Part shown: piece by piece, positions 48,976-59,584 of the stretch
Layout: the number at the start of each line of letters is the position of its first letter
How positions within the stretch are numbered: position 1 is the stretch's first letter
Assembly (NCBI GenBank): GCA_001936135.1
Contig: CP012812.1
Location: 496,001 to 560,000 of the forward strand
Direction of reading: 5' to 3'
DNA: 64,000 nt
Source of the DNA: Saccharomycopsis fibuligera x Saccharomycopsis cf. fibuligera
Taxonomy: Eukaryota > Ascomycota > Saccharomycetes > Ascoideales > Saccharomycopsidaceae
Made by a program: the position numbers and the translations under genes
Notes under the pieces: model-generated
Seen by the model: the letters and a program-made list of their open reading frames with translations, nothing else
Told to the model about the DNA's origin: nothing
The model's database searches: none

Positions 48976-51439
48976 ATGAGGAAGGAAATACCAAGTAGCA
49001 AGAAATTAATTCGGCGCTTTTTTATTTATTTATTTATTTTTATTTATTTTTTTTTTTTTTTTTTTTTGGTGAGGGAGGTAATTGTCTCAATTGCAGACAT
49101 GATATGAATCTTATTCAAATAAATTGGAAGACGAAAAGCCAAAAAGAGGCAGACAAGCAGATTAGCGAATGTCACCTTGGCTTAGACATGAAGCACATAG
49201 TTTGCCATCAAAAATAAGTGCTTTCTTTCAAGCTGCTGTTGCTTTTTTTCTGTCGAGTCTGAACATCAATCAGTACAACCATTTTTGATACATGATACAA
49301 GAAGGTAGAGTGTTTAGTACAGGTACTAATTCCAAGTGTTGTTATTTATATAAGAAAGTGAAAAAGTTAATGATTGATCAATCGAATATTATAAAAACGA
49401 AGTTTTATTTTTAGTTAAAGTTTCCCAGTAAGATACAACAATGTGCTAGCGTACAAATGTGTAGCGCACAATAGTGAGAAATCTTACCAAATATAGACAC
49501 ACACACACAAAAGTAACAGATTTGATAACAGACAGCTATTGATGCTAGTAGCGGTGCTATTATTACGTATATGTTTTGAAGAATAATAGATCCTCTATAC
49601 GCACATAACATTCATAATAAGCCCATAATACGTCAAATGTTTGAAGTTTAAACCCTTTTCATTACTTTTTTTCTAGACTATGGTCTCTGCTTCCCCAACA
49701 ATAAGCTGACACAGCTGCTAAATCAGAGTCAAACTGTCATGCAAAATTTCGCCGCCCCAACTTCAAACCACAAAAATTTGTAACTCTTATGTCTGGCCGG
49801 TATATAAGCTAGTCCTGCTAGCGGGCTGAGCAACCAACGAGACGACACCGTGTGTGAATGTTTAAGCCTTATTTCCTGCTCTTTTAAGAATGCAAATTTT
49901 CTCCGCTTAAACACAAACTTTCCAAGCATACGCTCTGAAAAACCCGAACGCCCAAAGACCTAAGAGCTAACTTTAGTACACATAACAGCAAAGCCTTGCT
50001 TCACCCACCGCTAGATCTGACGATGGATCAGTAGATGGATAAAGATTGCCTTATAGTATATTTATAGTCTGTGCACCTCCATGCTCATGACTGCTTGAAG
50101 ATGTATGTATATGCGCTATAGATGCCACTCTTGCGCGCTATTATACGTTACTGCGCATATCGATGCGCCGGAGCTGGCTTAGGCTTAGTCAGATATCCAC
50201 GTGATGCTTCTGCTGCGATTGCGATGCACCGGGGCAGAAGATTATTACGATGCGGTTGAGCATGTTTTCTCTCAGTTTAATGGGAGAGAAGCCTATGTGT
50301 GTGTGCATCATAATATCGGTGGATTTAAAGGAGCTGAGCAATGGTTAATACATAGTGTTGGCTATTTTTTTTTTTTAGCTCCTTGGCCACACAGTTGGCT
50401 AACTATGTAGCTCGTTTTTAGTGGTTGAAAAATGATTGTTTCGTTTTGCTTGGATTGACTAAATAAGTAAACGTACTTAGTGCGGTGTTCCTGAATCAGG
50501 GACAGATTTTTTTTTCTTTTTTGTTGTTGTTGTTTTTCAGGGAAGTTTGCAAATTGCAATTAAACTACTGTTGAAACAGAAGTTGGTTGTTGGCCATCGA
50601 GAATATATAATAATCTCGGAGCTTTAAGCTTAAAGTTTCTCGTTTCTCTCTAGTTATTTTAAATTATCAGCATTGCCGAAAGTCTATTTCCGGCACTCAC
50701 CTCACCACCAATCTAAATCTTGGGGCTGCCCCTGACTTAGTTCATTTCACTTTTTTTTTTTTTTTTTCTCTTCTCTTGCTCGGGTCAATCTCCTTTTCTT
50801 CTTTTTTCTTTTCGCAATCGTCGACTTTTCCTCTTTTAGTCTAAGCTTGCAAATCTGAAGCTATATCTTATTTCTTTCAATATTAAAAATATTCCAAAAC
50901 TTTCAAAACTGCCTGTTTTGTCAAAGCACGACTGGATTCCCAGCAGCAACTTATTGTATACAATTTGTCTAACTGTCTGGCCCCTGGACGCTTGCATATC
51001 TCATCAAGCCTCGCTATTGTTCATAAATTGCCAATTCTGCAGACTCTATTATTATTATTCATTCCCACTGTTTTACTTTTTTTTTTTTTCCCTTTCTCTG
51101 TCTCTTTTGAGTTAATTCGCCTTATTGTTTGCTTTCTTCGGAATAAAAGCCTGCGACTTTCCTCTTCCTTTTTTCTTTCTTAACAAGGTGTTCTATTTCA
51201 ACACAACAACACATTCCTCGACTCAAGTTTCCATCTGGGAAAAGAGAGGATCACAATAAAAACAAATACAATTGCAGATCAGATTCTAAATCGTTTGTTT
51301 GTCTTTTGTTTGTTTTCTTACTTACTTTACTTTCTTCCCATCATAATTTATTTCGAAGCATACTGTATATCTATTTGTTCCCATCAATAAAAACCAAAAC
51401 GCATTAGTATATCAATTAGTGGTCAATACTTTATTCAAG
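48976..51439. other. 2.5-kb gene-free region between THP1 and the mannosyltransferase
   Basis: TTTA-type repeats and a T-rich run at 49019-49067, and ATGCGC-like repeats at 50110-50170. A hairpin-rich stretch ends in a T17 run at 50675-50767. The 51050-51350 pyrimidine-rich leader precedes the next gene. I see no protein-coding gene. Confidence 0.45.
50675..50767 (+). other. Hairpins followed by a T17 run (possible Pol III-type RNA end)
   Basis: A bulged hairpin, GCCGAAA/TTTCCGGC (50675-50694), is followed by a tight GGGG-CTG-CCCC hairpin (50722-50732) and a T17 run (50751-50767). The layout resembles the 3' end of a small structured RNA with an RNA polymerase III terminator. I recognise no known RNA family, so this is tentative. 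Confidence 0.2.
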
Positions 51440-52702
51440 ATGTCGCTAATTGTCAAAAACAAAACCGTGCAAATATTGATAGTGTTCCTTATAGCGATTT
51501 CGCTAGTTTTCAATCTCAAGTACATGTCCACCAGTTATTCTGGCAGCACTAGCGATTCGCTCAATATCAACACCAATGACAACGACAATAGCATAAAACA
51601 TAGCAACGACAACAGCAACACTGCTGCTGGCACCATTACTTCCAGCGACAAAGAAGATGGCCAGCTAAATTCTGAGCAAATCATCTCCAAGTACTCAAAA
51701 TTGCAGTACACTTCCCTTGCGGAAAACAAAGTCAAGGGGTGTTTTGTCACATTAGCCAGAAACAATGATCTTTGGGGGCTTGTGGACTCTATCCGGTCCG
51801 TGCAAGATAGATTTAACAACAAGTTTAACTATGATTGGATCTTTTTAAACGATGAGGAATTTACTGATGAGTTTAAAAAAGTCACCACGTCGCTTATTAC
51901 TGGACAAACCAAGTACGGCAAAATTCCAGCTGAACATTGGCAATTTCCTGAGTCTTTGGACTTGGACAAGGCTGCAAAAGCTAGAGAAGAGCTAGCTTCC
52001 AAAGGGGTGATTTATGCTGATTCGGTGTCATATAGACACATGTGCCGTTTTGAATCCGGCTTCTTTTACAAGCATCCGTTACTTGATGATTATGACTGGT
52101 ACTGGAGAGTGGAACCAGATATCAAGTTTTTCTGCGACATTAACTACGACTTGTTTAAATACATGGAGGAAAATCAAAAGACTTATGGATTTGCCATATC
52201 GATCCACGAATTCGAAGCAACCATCCCAACACTTTGGGCCCATACTAAGAAATTCCTTGCTGAAAACCCTCAATACGTGGCCAAAAACAACTTGCTTGAC
52301 TTTATTTCCAACGACAAAGGCTCCACTTACAACTTGTGCCACTTTTGGAGTAATTTCGAAATTGTTAATTTGAAATTCTTTAGATCCAAAGCATACGAAG
52401 ATTACTTCCAATACTTGGATAAGACCAATAACTTCTTTTACGAGCGTTGGGGCGATGCTCCTATCCATTCCATAGCGGCTGCGTTGTTTTTGGATAAGAG
52501 CGAAATTCACATGTTTAATGATATTGGGTATAGTCATTCTGTTTACCAAAATTGTCCAATTGAAGATGAAGTTAGATTAAGTAAGCATTGTGCTTGTAAT
52601 CCAGATAACGATTTCACTTTTAGAGGATATAGCTGTTCTACTAAATATTTTGATGTTCAAGACATTCCAAAACCAAAGAATTGGAAAGATTATACCCAGT
52701 GA
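51440..52702 (+). CDS. KRE2/MNT1-type alpha-1,2-mannosyltransferase (GT15)
   Basis: 420-aa Golgi type II membrane enzyme that adds alpha-1,2-mannose from GDP-mannose to O-linked (and N-linked) glycans of wall proteins. The start is the ATG at 51440; the open frame extends seven codons upstream with GTG only. The signal-anchor is at about 9-27 (VQILIVFLIAISLVFNLKY). A Ser/Asn/Asp-rich stem runs to about 80. The GT15 domain follows: KGCFVTLARNNDLWGLVDSI, YDWIFLNDEEF, GVIYADSVSYRHMCRFESGFF, catalytic region YWRVEPDIKFFCD near 220-232, HFWSNFEIVNLKFFRS, and YERWGDAPIHSIAAALFL. It corresponds to Candida Mnt1/Mnt2; which one is not clear. The pyrimidine-rich leader suggests strong expression. Confidence 0.88.
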   Translation: MSLIVKNKTVQILIVFLIAISLVFNLKYMSTSYSGSTSDSLNINTNDNDNSIKHSNDNSNTAAGTITSSDKEDGQLNSEQIISKYSKLQYTSLAENKVKGCFVTLARNNDLWGLVDSIRSVQDRFNNKFNYDWIFLNDEEFTDEFKKVTTSLITGQTKYGKIPAEHWQFPESLDLDKAAKAREELASKGVIYADSVSYRHMCRFESGFFYKHPLLDDYDWYWRVEPDIKFFCDINYDLFKYMEENQKTYGFAISIHEFEATIPTLWAHTKKFLAENPQYVAKNNLLDFISNDKGSTYNLCHFWSNFEIVNLKFFRSKAYEDYFQYLDKTNNFFYERWGDAPIHSIAAALFLDKSEIHMFNDIGYSHSVYQNCPIEDEVRLSKHCACNPDNDFTFRGYSCSTKYFDVQDIPKPKNWKDYTQ

Positions 52703-53679
52703 GTTGACGCATTTCTGCTTGATTTATCTTGGCTCGGTTAATTATTCTGTTTTTTGTTTTTTGTTTTTTTTTTTTTTTTTTTTTTTTGGTATTTTCAACT
52801 TCTGTTTCATTAAATGTATTATTTTTTAAGTTACTTATTCTTCGTGTCAGCTGAAGAGTACTCATCAAAAAGGACCATGCAGAAAATTAAGTAGACAATA
52901 AATAAGCTACTTTGCAAAGACTACTGAGTAAATGTTTGTTTTTCACAGAGATCACTTGTACACTCAGTGTTCCTATACTTTTCATTCATAGCAGAATCTA
53001 CATTACCTTCAAGGTACCCTGCCAGTATCCATGACTTATCCCTCATAGCTTGTCAATCATTATTGGCAATTGCACTTCATAATATTGTTCATCATCAAAA
53101 TATTATTATTATTAATATTATTAACATTATCATCATCATTATCATCATCATCATCATCATCAATGTCACCATCGACGTGATCTACTGAATCGTTCATCTA
53201 CTTGTTTGTTTCTTTGAGAATTTTCTTGTTTGTTTTGTCTTGTTTCTTTTTATCTTGTCTCTGCCTATTTCACTTGATTTGCACCATGGTGATGCGATGT
53301 TACTCATTCTATCTCATTTTATTTTCATAGTTAAAGTACAGCTGTGTTGTAGTAGTCCCAAAAACATTGGCATGCCGTTTAACATTTGTCTCAACAGCGC
53401 AGACAGCACTCGCCTCGCCCACTCATACACGCACTCAGCATTCTGTACAGCAAATAGATTAAAACTATATAAATATAAATTTTCGAATATCAAATTCTAT
53501 TTCAGGTGCTTCCAACCTTGCTTCGCTGCTTACAGTGACAAACCACAAAATGATCAGTAGTTCTAGTCAGATACATAGTAAGAGCGCATATTCGACTGAC
53601 ATTCTGGCAACAGTTGCCCCTGCCAGCATGCATGCAAAACCAGAGTTAGACAATGTCGCTTACAGACTTCAACTTGAAA

Positions 53680-53710
<31 letters not shown>

Positions 53711-53849
53711 TGCAACGGCATTTGCAAACGCACTGACGTTTATGAAGCAAATATGACATAAACAAAAGAAGAAAAATGGTTTATTTTCCATAATTAATTA
53801 ATATATAACTTGCAAAATAAAAACTGAGAACTGGCCATCTGCCTGATCC
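52703..53849. other. Intergenic region mannosyltransferase-RPN9
   Basis: 1.1 kb. T-rich runs at 52749-52787 and 53681-53703, and an ATT/ATC triplet repeat at 53101-53162. Convergent 3' flanks; I see no gene here. Confidence 0.5.
53101..53162. repeat. ATT/ATC trinucleotide repeat
   Basis: About twenty degenerate ATT and ATC triplets in a row in an intergenic region; a microsatellite. Confidence 0.85.
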
Positions 53850-55094
53850 TTAAGCTTCTGACCAAATACCCTCACCACTGTGTTCCACAAACCCGCTCAA
53901 TTTATCCACGTTGCTGCTCCAATTCACCAACTTGTCTTTCATGGAGGCAGTTTGCTCCTTGTTCATGATTCTTGGCTGGACCCAGCTCACAGTAACGGTT
54001 TGGTTGATTTGGTCAATGAAGCCTTTTATTAATCCAAGGCTCAAAGCTCTCATCACCAAGAATTCAACCTCATTGACCGAAGTTAATGTATTTTCGCTGA
54101 TTTCTTTAAAACTTAAAATTCTCTTGCCGTTTGGTTTTTCAAAAATCGATTCAGTTAATGACATGAGGCAAATTTTCTGTTTCAAGAAATGAATATTAGC
54201 ATTCAACAAAGGTGATTTGGCTTCAATGGTAGGCAACGCTTGGTGGAATTGTTTCAAATTGCCCTGGTTTAAGTAAAACAACACATCTCTGAGCCAGGAA
54301 TATTCAGAGTTGTTGAGATTGTTCAAAATATCATGCAATAACAATTCACCAAAGTTGTATATATCATCACCCAATAACGCAGCAATGCTCAACTCATACG
54401 CAATCTTGGCCTTTTCCTGTGGAGACACTCTGGTGGCTAAAAATTGTTTGTCCAATGAAGAAAGATACAACAATGTGTTTCTGTAGAAATTATTGTAGTC
54501 ATGTTTCAATTTGTAGAATTCAGCATTGGTGGAGTAGAATGCAGCATTGATCTTATGGTTAATAGTGTTCAAGGCGTCAATTTCTTTTTGCAACTTGTCC
54601 AATGATTTTCTTGAGTCTTCAAAATTGTCCAAGTATAAGTTAACTCTTGCAATGGAGATCTGCAAAAAAATATGGGCATCAAACTTGTCGTCAAGCTGGT
54701 TGTATGATTCATGCAATCCAAGACTAAAACCTGATTTACGCTCTTCTTCAGATGGCAACTCTTTAACAATTTTTTTGTCATTGTCTAGCAAGTACTGGAG
54801 TCTCTGTTTATTGTCTTCGATTTCGTCAATGCTCAAAAGCAAAAACTCAACAAACTTCACTTGGTTCAATTTTTTGTAAAATCTAGAAATGAAATCATTG
54901 AAAAGTCTCAAGCGAGTGCCTTTGGAGTTGGCATCGTGATAGAACTCATCAAGGCTATCTGTCAATTGATGCCATAATTTTCTTTCATAAAGATCTTCAA
55001 GGGTGTAATAGAGTCCAGTGAGGTCCTCGTTGCTTTCAAGACGCAAGGTAGAAAGAATATTGGAAACGTCGTCGTCAATGTCAATGGCACTCAT
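53850..55094 (-). CDS. RPN9: Rpn9, 26S proteasome lid subunit
   Basis: 414 aa (S. cerevisiae 393). It is a non-ATPase PCI subunit of the 19S regulatory particle lid, needed for lid assembly. N-terminal TPR-like helices (LYYTLEDLYERKLWHQLTDS, FNDFISRFYKKLNQVKFVEF) lead to the PCI winged helix near 300-365 (ILSFKEISENTLTSVNEVEF, ALSLGLIKGFIDQINQTVTV). SWVQPRIM followed by MKDKLVNWSSNVDKL is the family C-terminal signature seen in human PSMD13. The ATG at 55094 gives MSAIDIDDD. A GGTGGCAA element lies about 160 bp upstream. The leader is CAA-repeat rich. No oddities. Confidence 0.94.
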   Translation of the reverse strand: MSAIDIDDDVSNILSTLRLESNEDLTGLYYTLEDLYERKLWHQLTDSLDEFYHDANSKGTRLRLFNDFISRFYKKLNQVKFVEFLLLSIDEIEDNKQRLQYLLDNDKKIVKELPSEEERKSGFSLGLHESYNQLDDKFDAHIFLQISIARVNLYLDNFEDSRKSLDKLQKEIDALNTINHKINAAFYSTNAEFYKLKHDYNNFYRNTLLYLSSLDKQFLATRVSPQEKAKIAYELSIAALLGDDIYNFGELLLHDILNNLNNSEYSWLRDVLFYLNQGNLKQFHQALPTIEAKSPLLNANIHFLKQKICLMSLTESIFEKPNGKRILSFKEISENTLTSVNEVEFLVMRALSLGLIKGFIDQINQTVTVSWVQPRIMNKEQTASMKDKLVNWSSNVDKLSGFVEHSGEGIWSEA

Positions 55095-55252
55095 TTTTCC
55101 TCTACTTGTTTGTTGTTGCTGTTGTTGTCGTTGTTGTCGTTCTATAGTGGACAGTAACTTATAAGTTATGAGTTGTGTGCTATGAGTGATAAAAGATATG
55201 AATTATATGAATAGATCTCAATGTATCTATATCAGCAGCGTCAGGGCAGTCT

Positions 55253-55261
55253 GGTGGCAAT
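55253..55261 (+). promoter_or_regulatory. PACE-like Rpn4 site upstream of RPN9
   Basis: GGTGGCAAT matches the proteasome-associated control element GGTGGCAAA at eight of nine positions, about 160 bp from the RPN9 start. Rpn4 coordinately induces proteasome genes through this site in Saccharomyces and Candida. The sequence is seen; the function is inferred. Confidence 0.6.
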
Positions 55262-55989
55262 CTCTGTTTCTGTTTTTGCCATACAAAATTCAGTTCAAGC
55301 GCTGCGCTCTCAAAAATTCAAAATTCGAAAACATAGACATGGTTGTGAGCGTTGTGTGACATCTCACATGGGGATCCAGTAGCAAGGGTCGTTATCAGCA
55401 TACACACAATAATATAGTATGCTAGTATATATATATATACCGAAGTGACTTTAACGGTATATCCAATCATGGTATACCATACAGGAGTACCTTTGCAGTA
55501 TCTTGGGAAATAGCGTAGCCCTGTTATTATATAAACCCTAGCTTACTTTCGCTCTATTTTTGTTTTTATTAGCTTTTTTGAAAATGGACGCTATTCGTGA
55601 CGGAGAACAATTTTTTGTCTGGATATGAAGGTTGATATAGTTGAGTGGATAGACAATTTTCAGCTCGCTAGATATCGTACACTAAGCCTTAGTTTCCTCA
55701 AGAGCGATTATCATAAGAATATGGGCGTAAAGACAGTAGTGCATGCTAGGTAGCCCTTGGGCTGCTTTTAAATTCAACAACACCCGAGTCCAACTATCGC
55801 ATCCGTTTACTTTATTTACAATTTTCCTAATGGCTAACTTTGGGCGGTGCGTGTATCAATAAATGATACGATGAAGCATTACACCTTCAAGCACAAATCT
55901 GAAAGAACTCTACAAGAATCCACGCAATACACAGAACTGTGTCTGACACCACCTACGTGTCTATCGCGATCTAGGTACGCTCGGGTCAG

Positions 55990-56110
55990 TCGCTTGCAAT
56001 AAGCGATTGAAAAGTTCATTAACGTGAAGCTAGAGCTCAGTACCAAAGGTCCCTAAAGTCGCGGTCGCGATATTCGTTCGAATTCATTTTTTTTTTTTTT
56101 TTTTTTTTTT
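55990..56110 (+). other. Hairpins, B-box-like motif and T24 run
   Basis: TCGCTT-GCAAT-AAGCGA (55990-56006) and TCGCG-GT-CGCGA (56059-56070) are followed by GTTCGAATTC (56076-56085, B-box-like) and T24 (56087-56110). It could be a Pol III transcription unit. It does not fold as a tRNA and I recognise no RNA family. Confidence 0.2.
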
Positions 56111-56610
56111 CCGCATGTGTTATATGTTTATGCTTATGGTGCAAGCTCACAATTTTCATGTTTATGCAAGGAGTGAGTTTTTTCTTTAAAAAAAATAATA
56201 ATTTTTATTTTTATTTTATTTTACATTTTTTTTTTTTTTTTTTTGTTTTAAAAAAAAAGAAAGAATTACATGGTCGTGGTCGTGATCGTTGCAGTAGCTT
56301 CACCTTCATCTTCATCCCTTTGCCGATAGCCGATAGCCAAAAGCCGACGACAAATGCAAGCGGAGCTCCAGCTTACATACAGCCAACAACGTTGTTACCT
56401 GTATATTCGGTATGTATAGTGCTTAAACTTCCGGCCTTCCTGGCCATCGACGCTTTGCGATACTTTTTGGTCCACATGTGGATGGATCCGTAGACCAGAT
56501 CGGCTAATGCGCACCACTCATCAGTGGACGCAAAAGGCTTTTGGTCAATCAAGATCGCGCAAGATCGGGATCTAAAGATATCTCGATTTGGCCACCCGTC
56601 GACGAGATTC

Positions 56611-56646
56611 GGCGCGCGCGTGTCCACACACACACACGCGCGCGCC
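56611..56646. repeat. 13-bp perfect inverted repeat of alternating purine-pyrimidine
   Basis: Arms GGCGCGCGCGTGT (56611-56623) and ACACGCGCGCGCC (56634-56646) are exact complements with a 10-nt CA-rich spacer. Nearly the whole 36 bp alternates purine and pyrimidine (CG then TG/CA), the best-known pattern for Z-DNA and cruciform formation. Confidence 0.9.
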
Positions 56647-57091
56647 AGATCTTGTTTTGGGAAACTCAATGTCTGTATTTGGATGGGATTAGCTCTAACA
56701 TAGCATACGCTATTCTATAGCCCGGGGCTTGTGGAGCGGTAAATACAAAATGATCATAATCATTATCAATATAAGGCGTGGTTCGCTTGTGATTGAATGC
56801 TGTATGTTTTCAGCAATTTATCACTGCTGTGATGCGATAAGCGAAGCTCGCTGAGCTGAACTTTCAGCCAGGATGAAACCAGCGAGCTGGAGCAGACTAG
56901 CCATCCGTTGGCTCCATTGGCTCCGAGTAAATATGGAAGCGAACCCGACCGATGGCGTTGCTGCGTTGTAGCGTTGTAGCTTATAAAAAGCCACTACAAG
57001 TATGCTTAGCCACGCCAGCCAGTCAGCCATACAGCTGATTTTAAAACTGTCTTACTTACATTGGCATATGATAGGAGAACCAAACACCATA

Positions 57092-57110
57092 CAACGCAAC
57101 GCAACGCAAC
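57092..57110. repeat. CAACG short tandem repeat
   Basis: Almost four copies of CAACG in the GC-elevated gene-free region. A GCGTTG-rich stretch on the other strand lies about 130 bp upstream. Confidence 0.8.
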
Positions 57111-58565
57111 AGACAGCAACTCGTTAATCAATGAGTTTATTAAGCTGGGCTCGTTCGTTGGCAGTTTACCTTGGCTTGCTTCAAATGCCACTTTTACAAC
57201 TTCTTACTGGCCGGTAACCAAACGATGGACCACTTGCAATATTTCTATTGCTTGATTGAGTATCGATATTGAGATCATCTCAGGTAGCATATCGTGGGCT
57301 TTGCTATCCAACAATAGTTTGCAATTAGGACTAGCGCTACAATAACAAACAGATTGAAAAGAAAGAAGATAATAGCTGTCTCTCTATAAGCATTTTTCTC
57401 TGATTGTGTGATTTTGGCTTAGCTTATCCAATTTTTCTTTCTTTTTTTTTCTTTTTTTACTTGAGCTATATTGTCCTCCTCACGGCTTTGTATAACCTGA
57501 AACGCCGCGGATGGAAATTACATCATTGGTAAGATAGGCTCAAGCTCAGACTGATAACAATAGTGTAGTAATGTGCTATGGCAGCACTAACGATAGTTGG
57601 GGGTGGGTGAGGGTGCTGCGCTAGGGCGCGGTGGTCAGCATAACTTGTTGGTTTGCCAGGGCCACTAGCAACAAGAGCTGATTGCCAAGTGGTGATTGAT
57701 TGCTCAGGGAGCGCCGGTGGGCAAGTTAGCGAATATCCAAGTGGCGGCCAACAATTGGAACCAAGACATAACAATTTGCATACATGCATTTTGTCATTTG
57801 CGATCAGTATTGGCAATTGTTTATCAGAACAGCATTAGATTATTATTTTTTTTTTTTTTCTTTTCTTCTTCTTTTTCTTCATTTTACCGTATAGACTGAT
57901 GGCAATGCTGCACTGTCTGAACTGGGTTGTGATTGAGATCATGAGCTTTGCATGGTTAGAAAAAACAAAATAATAATAATAATACAAGTACGTAAATTTA
58001 CGGGGACGGCGCTATAGTTAGTGCTCCGGTAGCAAGCAAAAGCAGGAGTAACAATTGATGGCAAGAGCGTTATAGCAACAACGTTGCGACATTGTGGATC
58101 ACAATAAGTGGCAACCGTTGCAAAGCATTGGGGGCAGCAGTGCACTTTGCAAAAGGATATTCACATTGTGGAGCATGGCAGAACATTTTTGGCAGAGCTC
58201 AACTGACATGGCTTGGAGGTATGGGGTATGGGGAGGGCATATTTGCTCTGGAATTGGCAATGTTGAGTGAGGATCACCGTTCAATGACCAACCATGCTGA
58301 GCAGCCATAGCCAGCTACCGCTGCTATCAGCGTACCATAGTACGACGACATCCATGGTGCTTCTGCAGCGATCGATCACTACAATCATTACTTGATTGAT
58401 CCAAACCAAGGACGAGTTCACGTGTGTTTAAAGCCGCCAATTGGCGGTTACCGCTGGAACTCGAGCGGAACGGATTGAAACAGTTGCAATACGCAGTTTA
58501 CGCGGTTTTTAAGCTACCACATCGTGCTCGCTGCTGCTTTTGTCCACTGCAGTGTACAGCGAGGC

Positions 58566-58592
58566 TGAGTGAGTGAGTGAGTGTGTGTGTGT
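58566..58592. repeat. GAGT/GT microsatellite
   Basis: (GAGT)4 running into (GT)5 in the gene-free region; likely length-variable. Confidence 0.85.
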
Positions 58593-59584
58593 TGCGGGTA
58601 AGCTCACTTACTGGCACATGACGCAATATATTGCAATAGGTTGCATAGGGCAGTACGCTGCATTGCTGTAGTGTGCAGTGGTATTGAGTGAAAACAACGC
58701 ATGAATCTGCAGGGCGCGGGTAAATGCTAGCGGTGGTAGGTAGGGAGGTATGCAGTGTAGCGCGTCAGGGTGCGTGAGAGCAGTGCTGTGGCAGTGGGTG
58801 GTGGGGAGAAGAGTGGTGGGAGTTTGTTGATAAGCGCCGACACCAGCGACAAAAGAAAGAAAGACTGTAAAAAAAAAAAAAAAAACTGCAGAAATGAGGC
58901 AGTAATAGCGGTAAAAGAGTAAAAAAAAAAAAAAAAAAAAATAAAAAAAAAAAATAAAATCAAGTAAAAATTAAGTGAAATAGAATAATAAACGGCAATC
59001 ATCCAAAGCGACAAGTAACACAATAATCCAATAAATCATCCCGCTCCTGCTCATCCCATCCTCCTTATTTACTCTTTTCTTCTTTTTCTCTTTTTCTCTT
59101 CTTATTTCCTTCCTCTATTATTACATTACTGTCCTAATACTACTAATATCACAAAACAACACTCTTGTTTCGTTGTTCCTTTCCTTCCTTTTTCTCTTAC
59201 TCCAACCCCCCTCATCTGCTCCCCCCCTGCCTCTGTTCGGCATTTGCACTCCATTGCACTCCGCATCCACGTTTCATCGCTTCATCGCTTCATCTCTTTT
59301 TTTTTTTTTTAATTTTTTTATTTTTTTTTTCTTGACTTAATTTTTTTTACTCTTTTGCTGATTTCCAAATCCTCTGCCTTTTTTCCTCTTCCGGCTACAA
59401 GGTTTACTAAATCTACAAGAGAATACTAGGCATCATTGGCTTTTCCCAACTTCAACTTTACTCTGTTACACACTGCATGTCCATATCTGTGCAACTAGCC
59501 CGTTGAAACACCACTCACTCTATTCACTCCTTGCATTTTCAAAACATCTCCAAATACTCAGTACTCAATTCCCAAATAAACAAC

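Larger units (their letters stand above)
55095..59584. other. 4.5-kb GC-elevated gene-free region upstream of the MIPC synthase
   Basis: No convincing gene. From about 55900 to 58800 the base composition rises to around 50% GC, locally near 60% at 57600-57720, above that of the flanking genes. It contains hairpins with a T24 run (55990-56110), a Z-DNA-type inverted repeat (56611-56646), CAACG repeats (57092-57110) and a GAGT/GT repeat (58566-58592). The last 500 bp are T/C-rich promoter and leader. Short frames on both strands have no start context or family signal. Confidence 0.45.

Noticed and set aside
56034-56086. Possible tRNA (AGCTCAGTA-like A box and GTTCGAATTC B box)
   Set aside because: The bases flanking the T-loop-like motif do not form a T stem and no acceptor stem can be drawn, so it is listed only as a vague Pol III candidate.
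55095-59584. Centromere candidate because of 4.5 kb without genes
   Set aside because: I found no long inverted repeat pair or GC-poor core. The block is GC-rich, opposite to what is usual for centromeres in this group.
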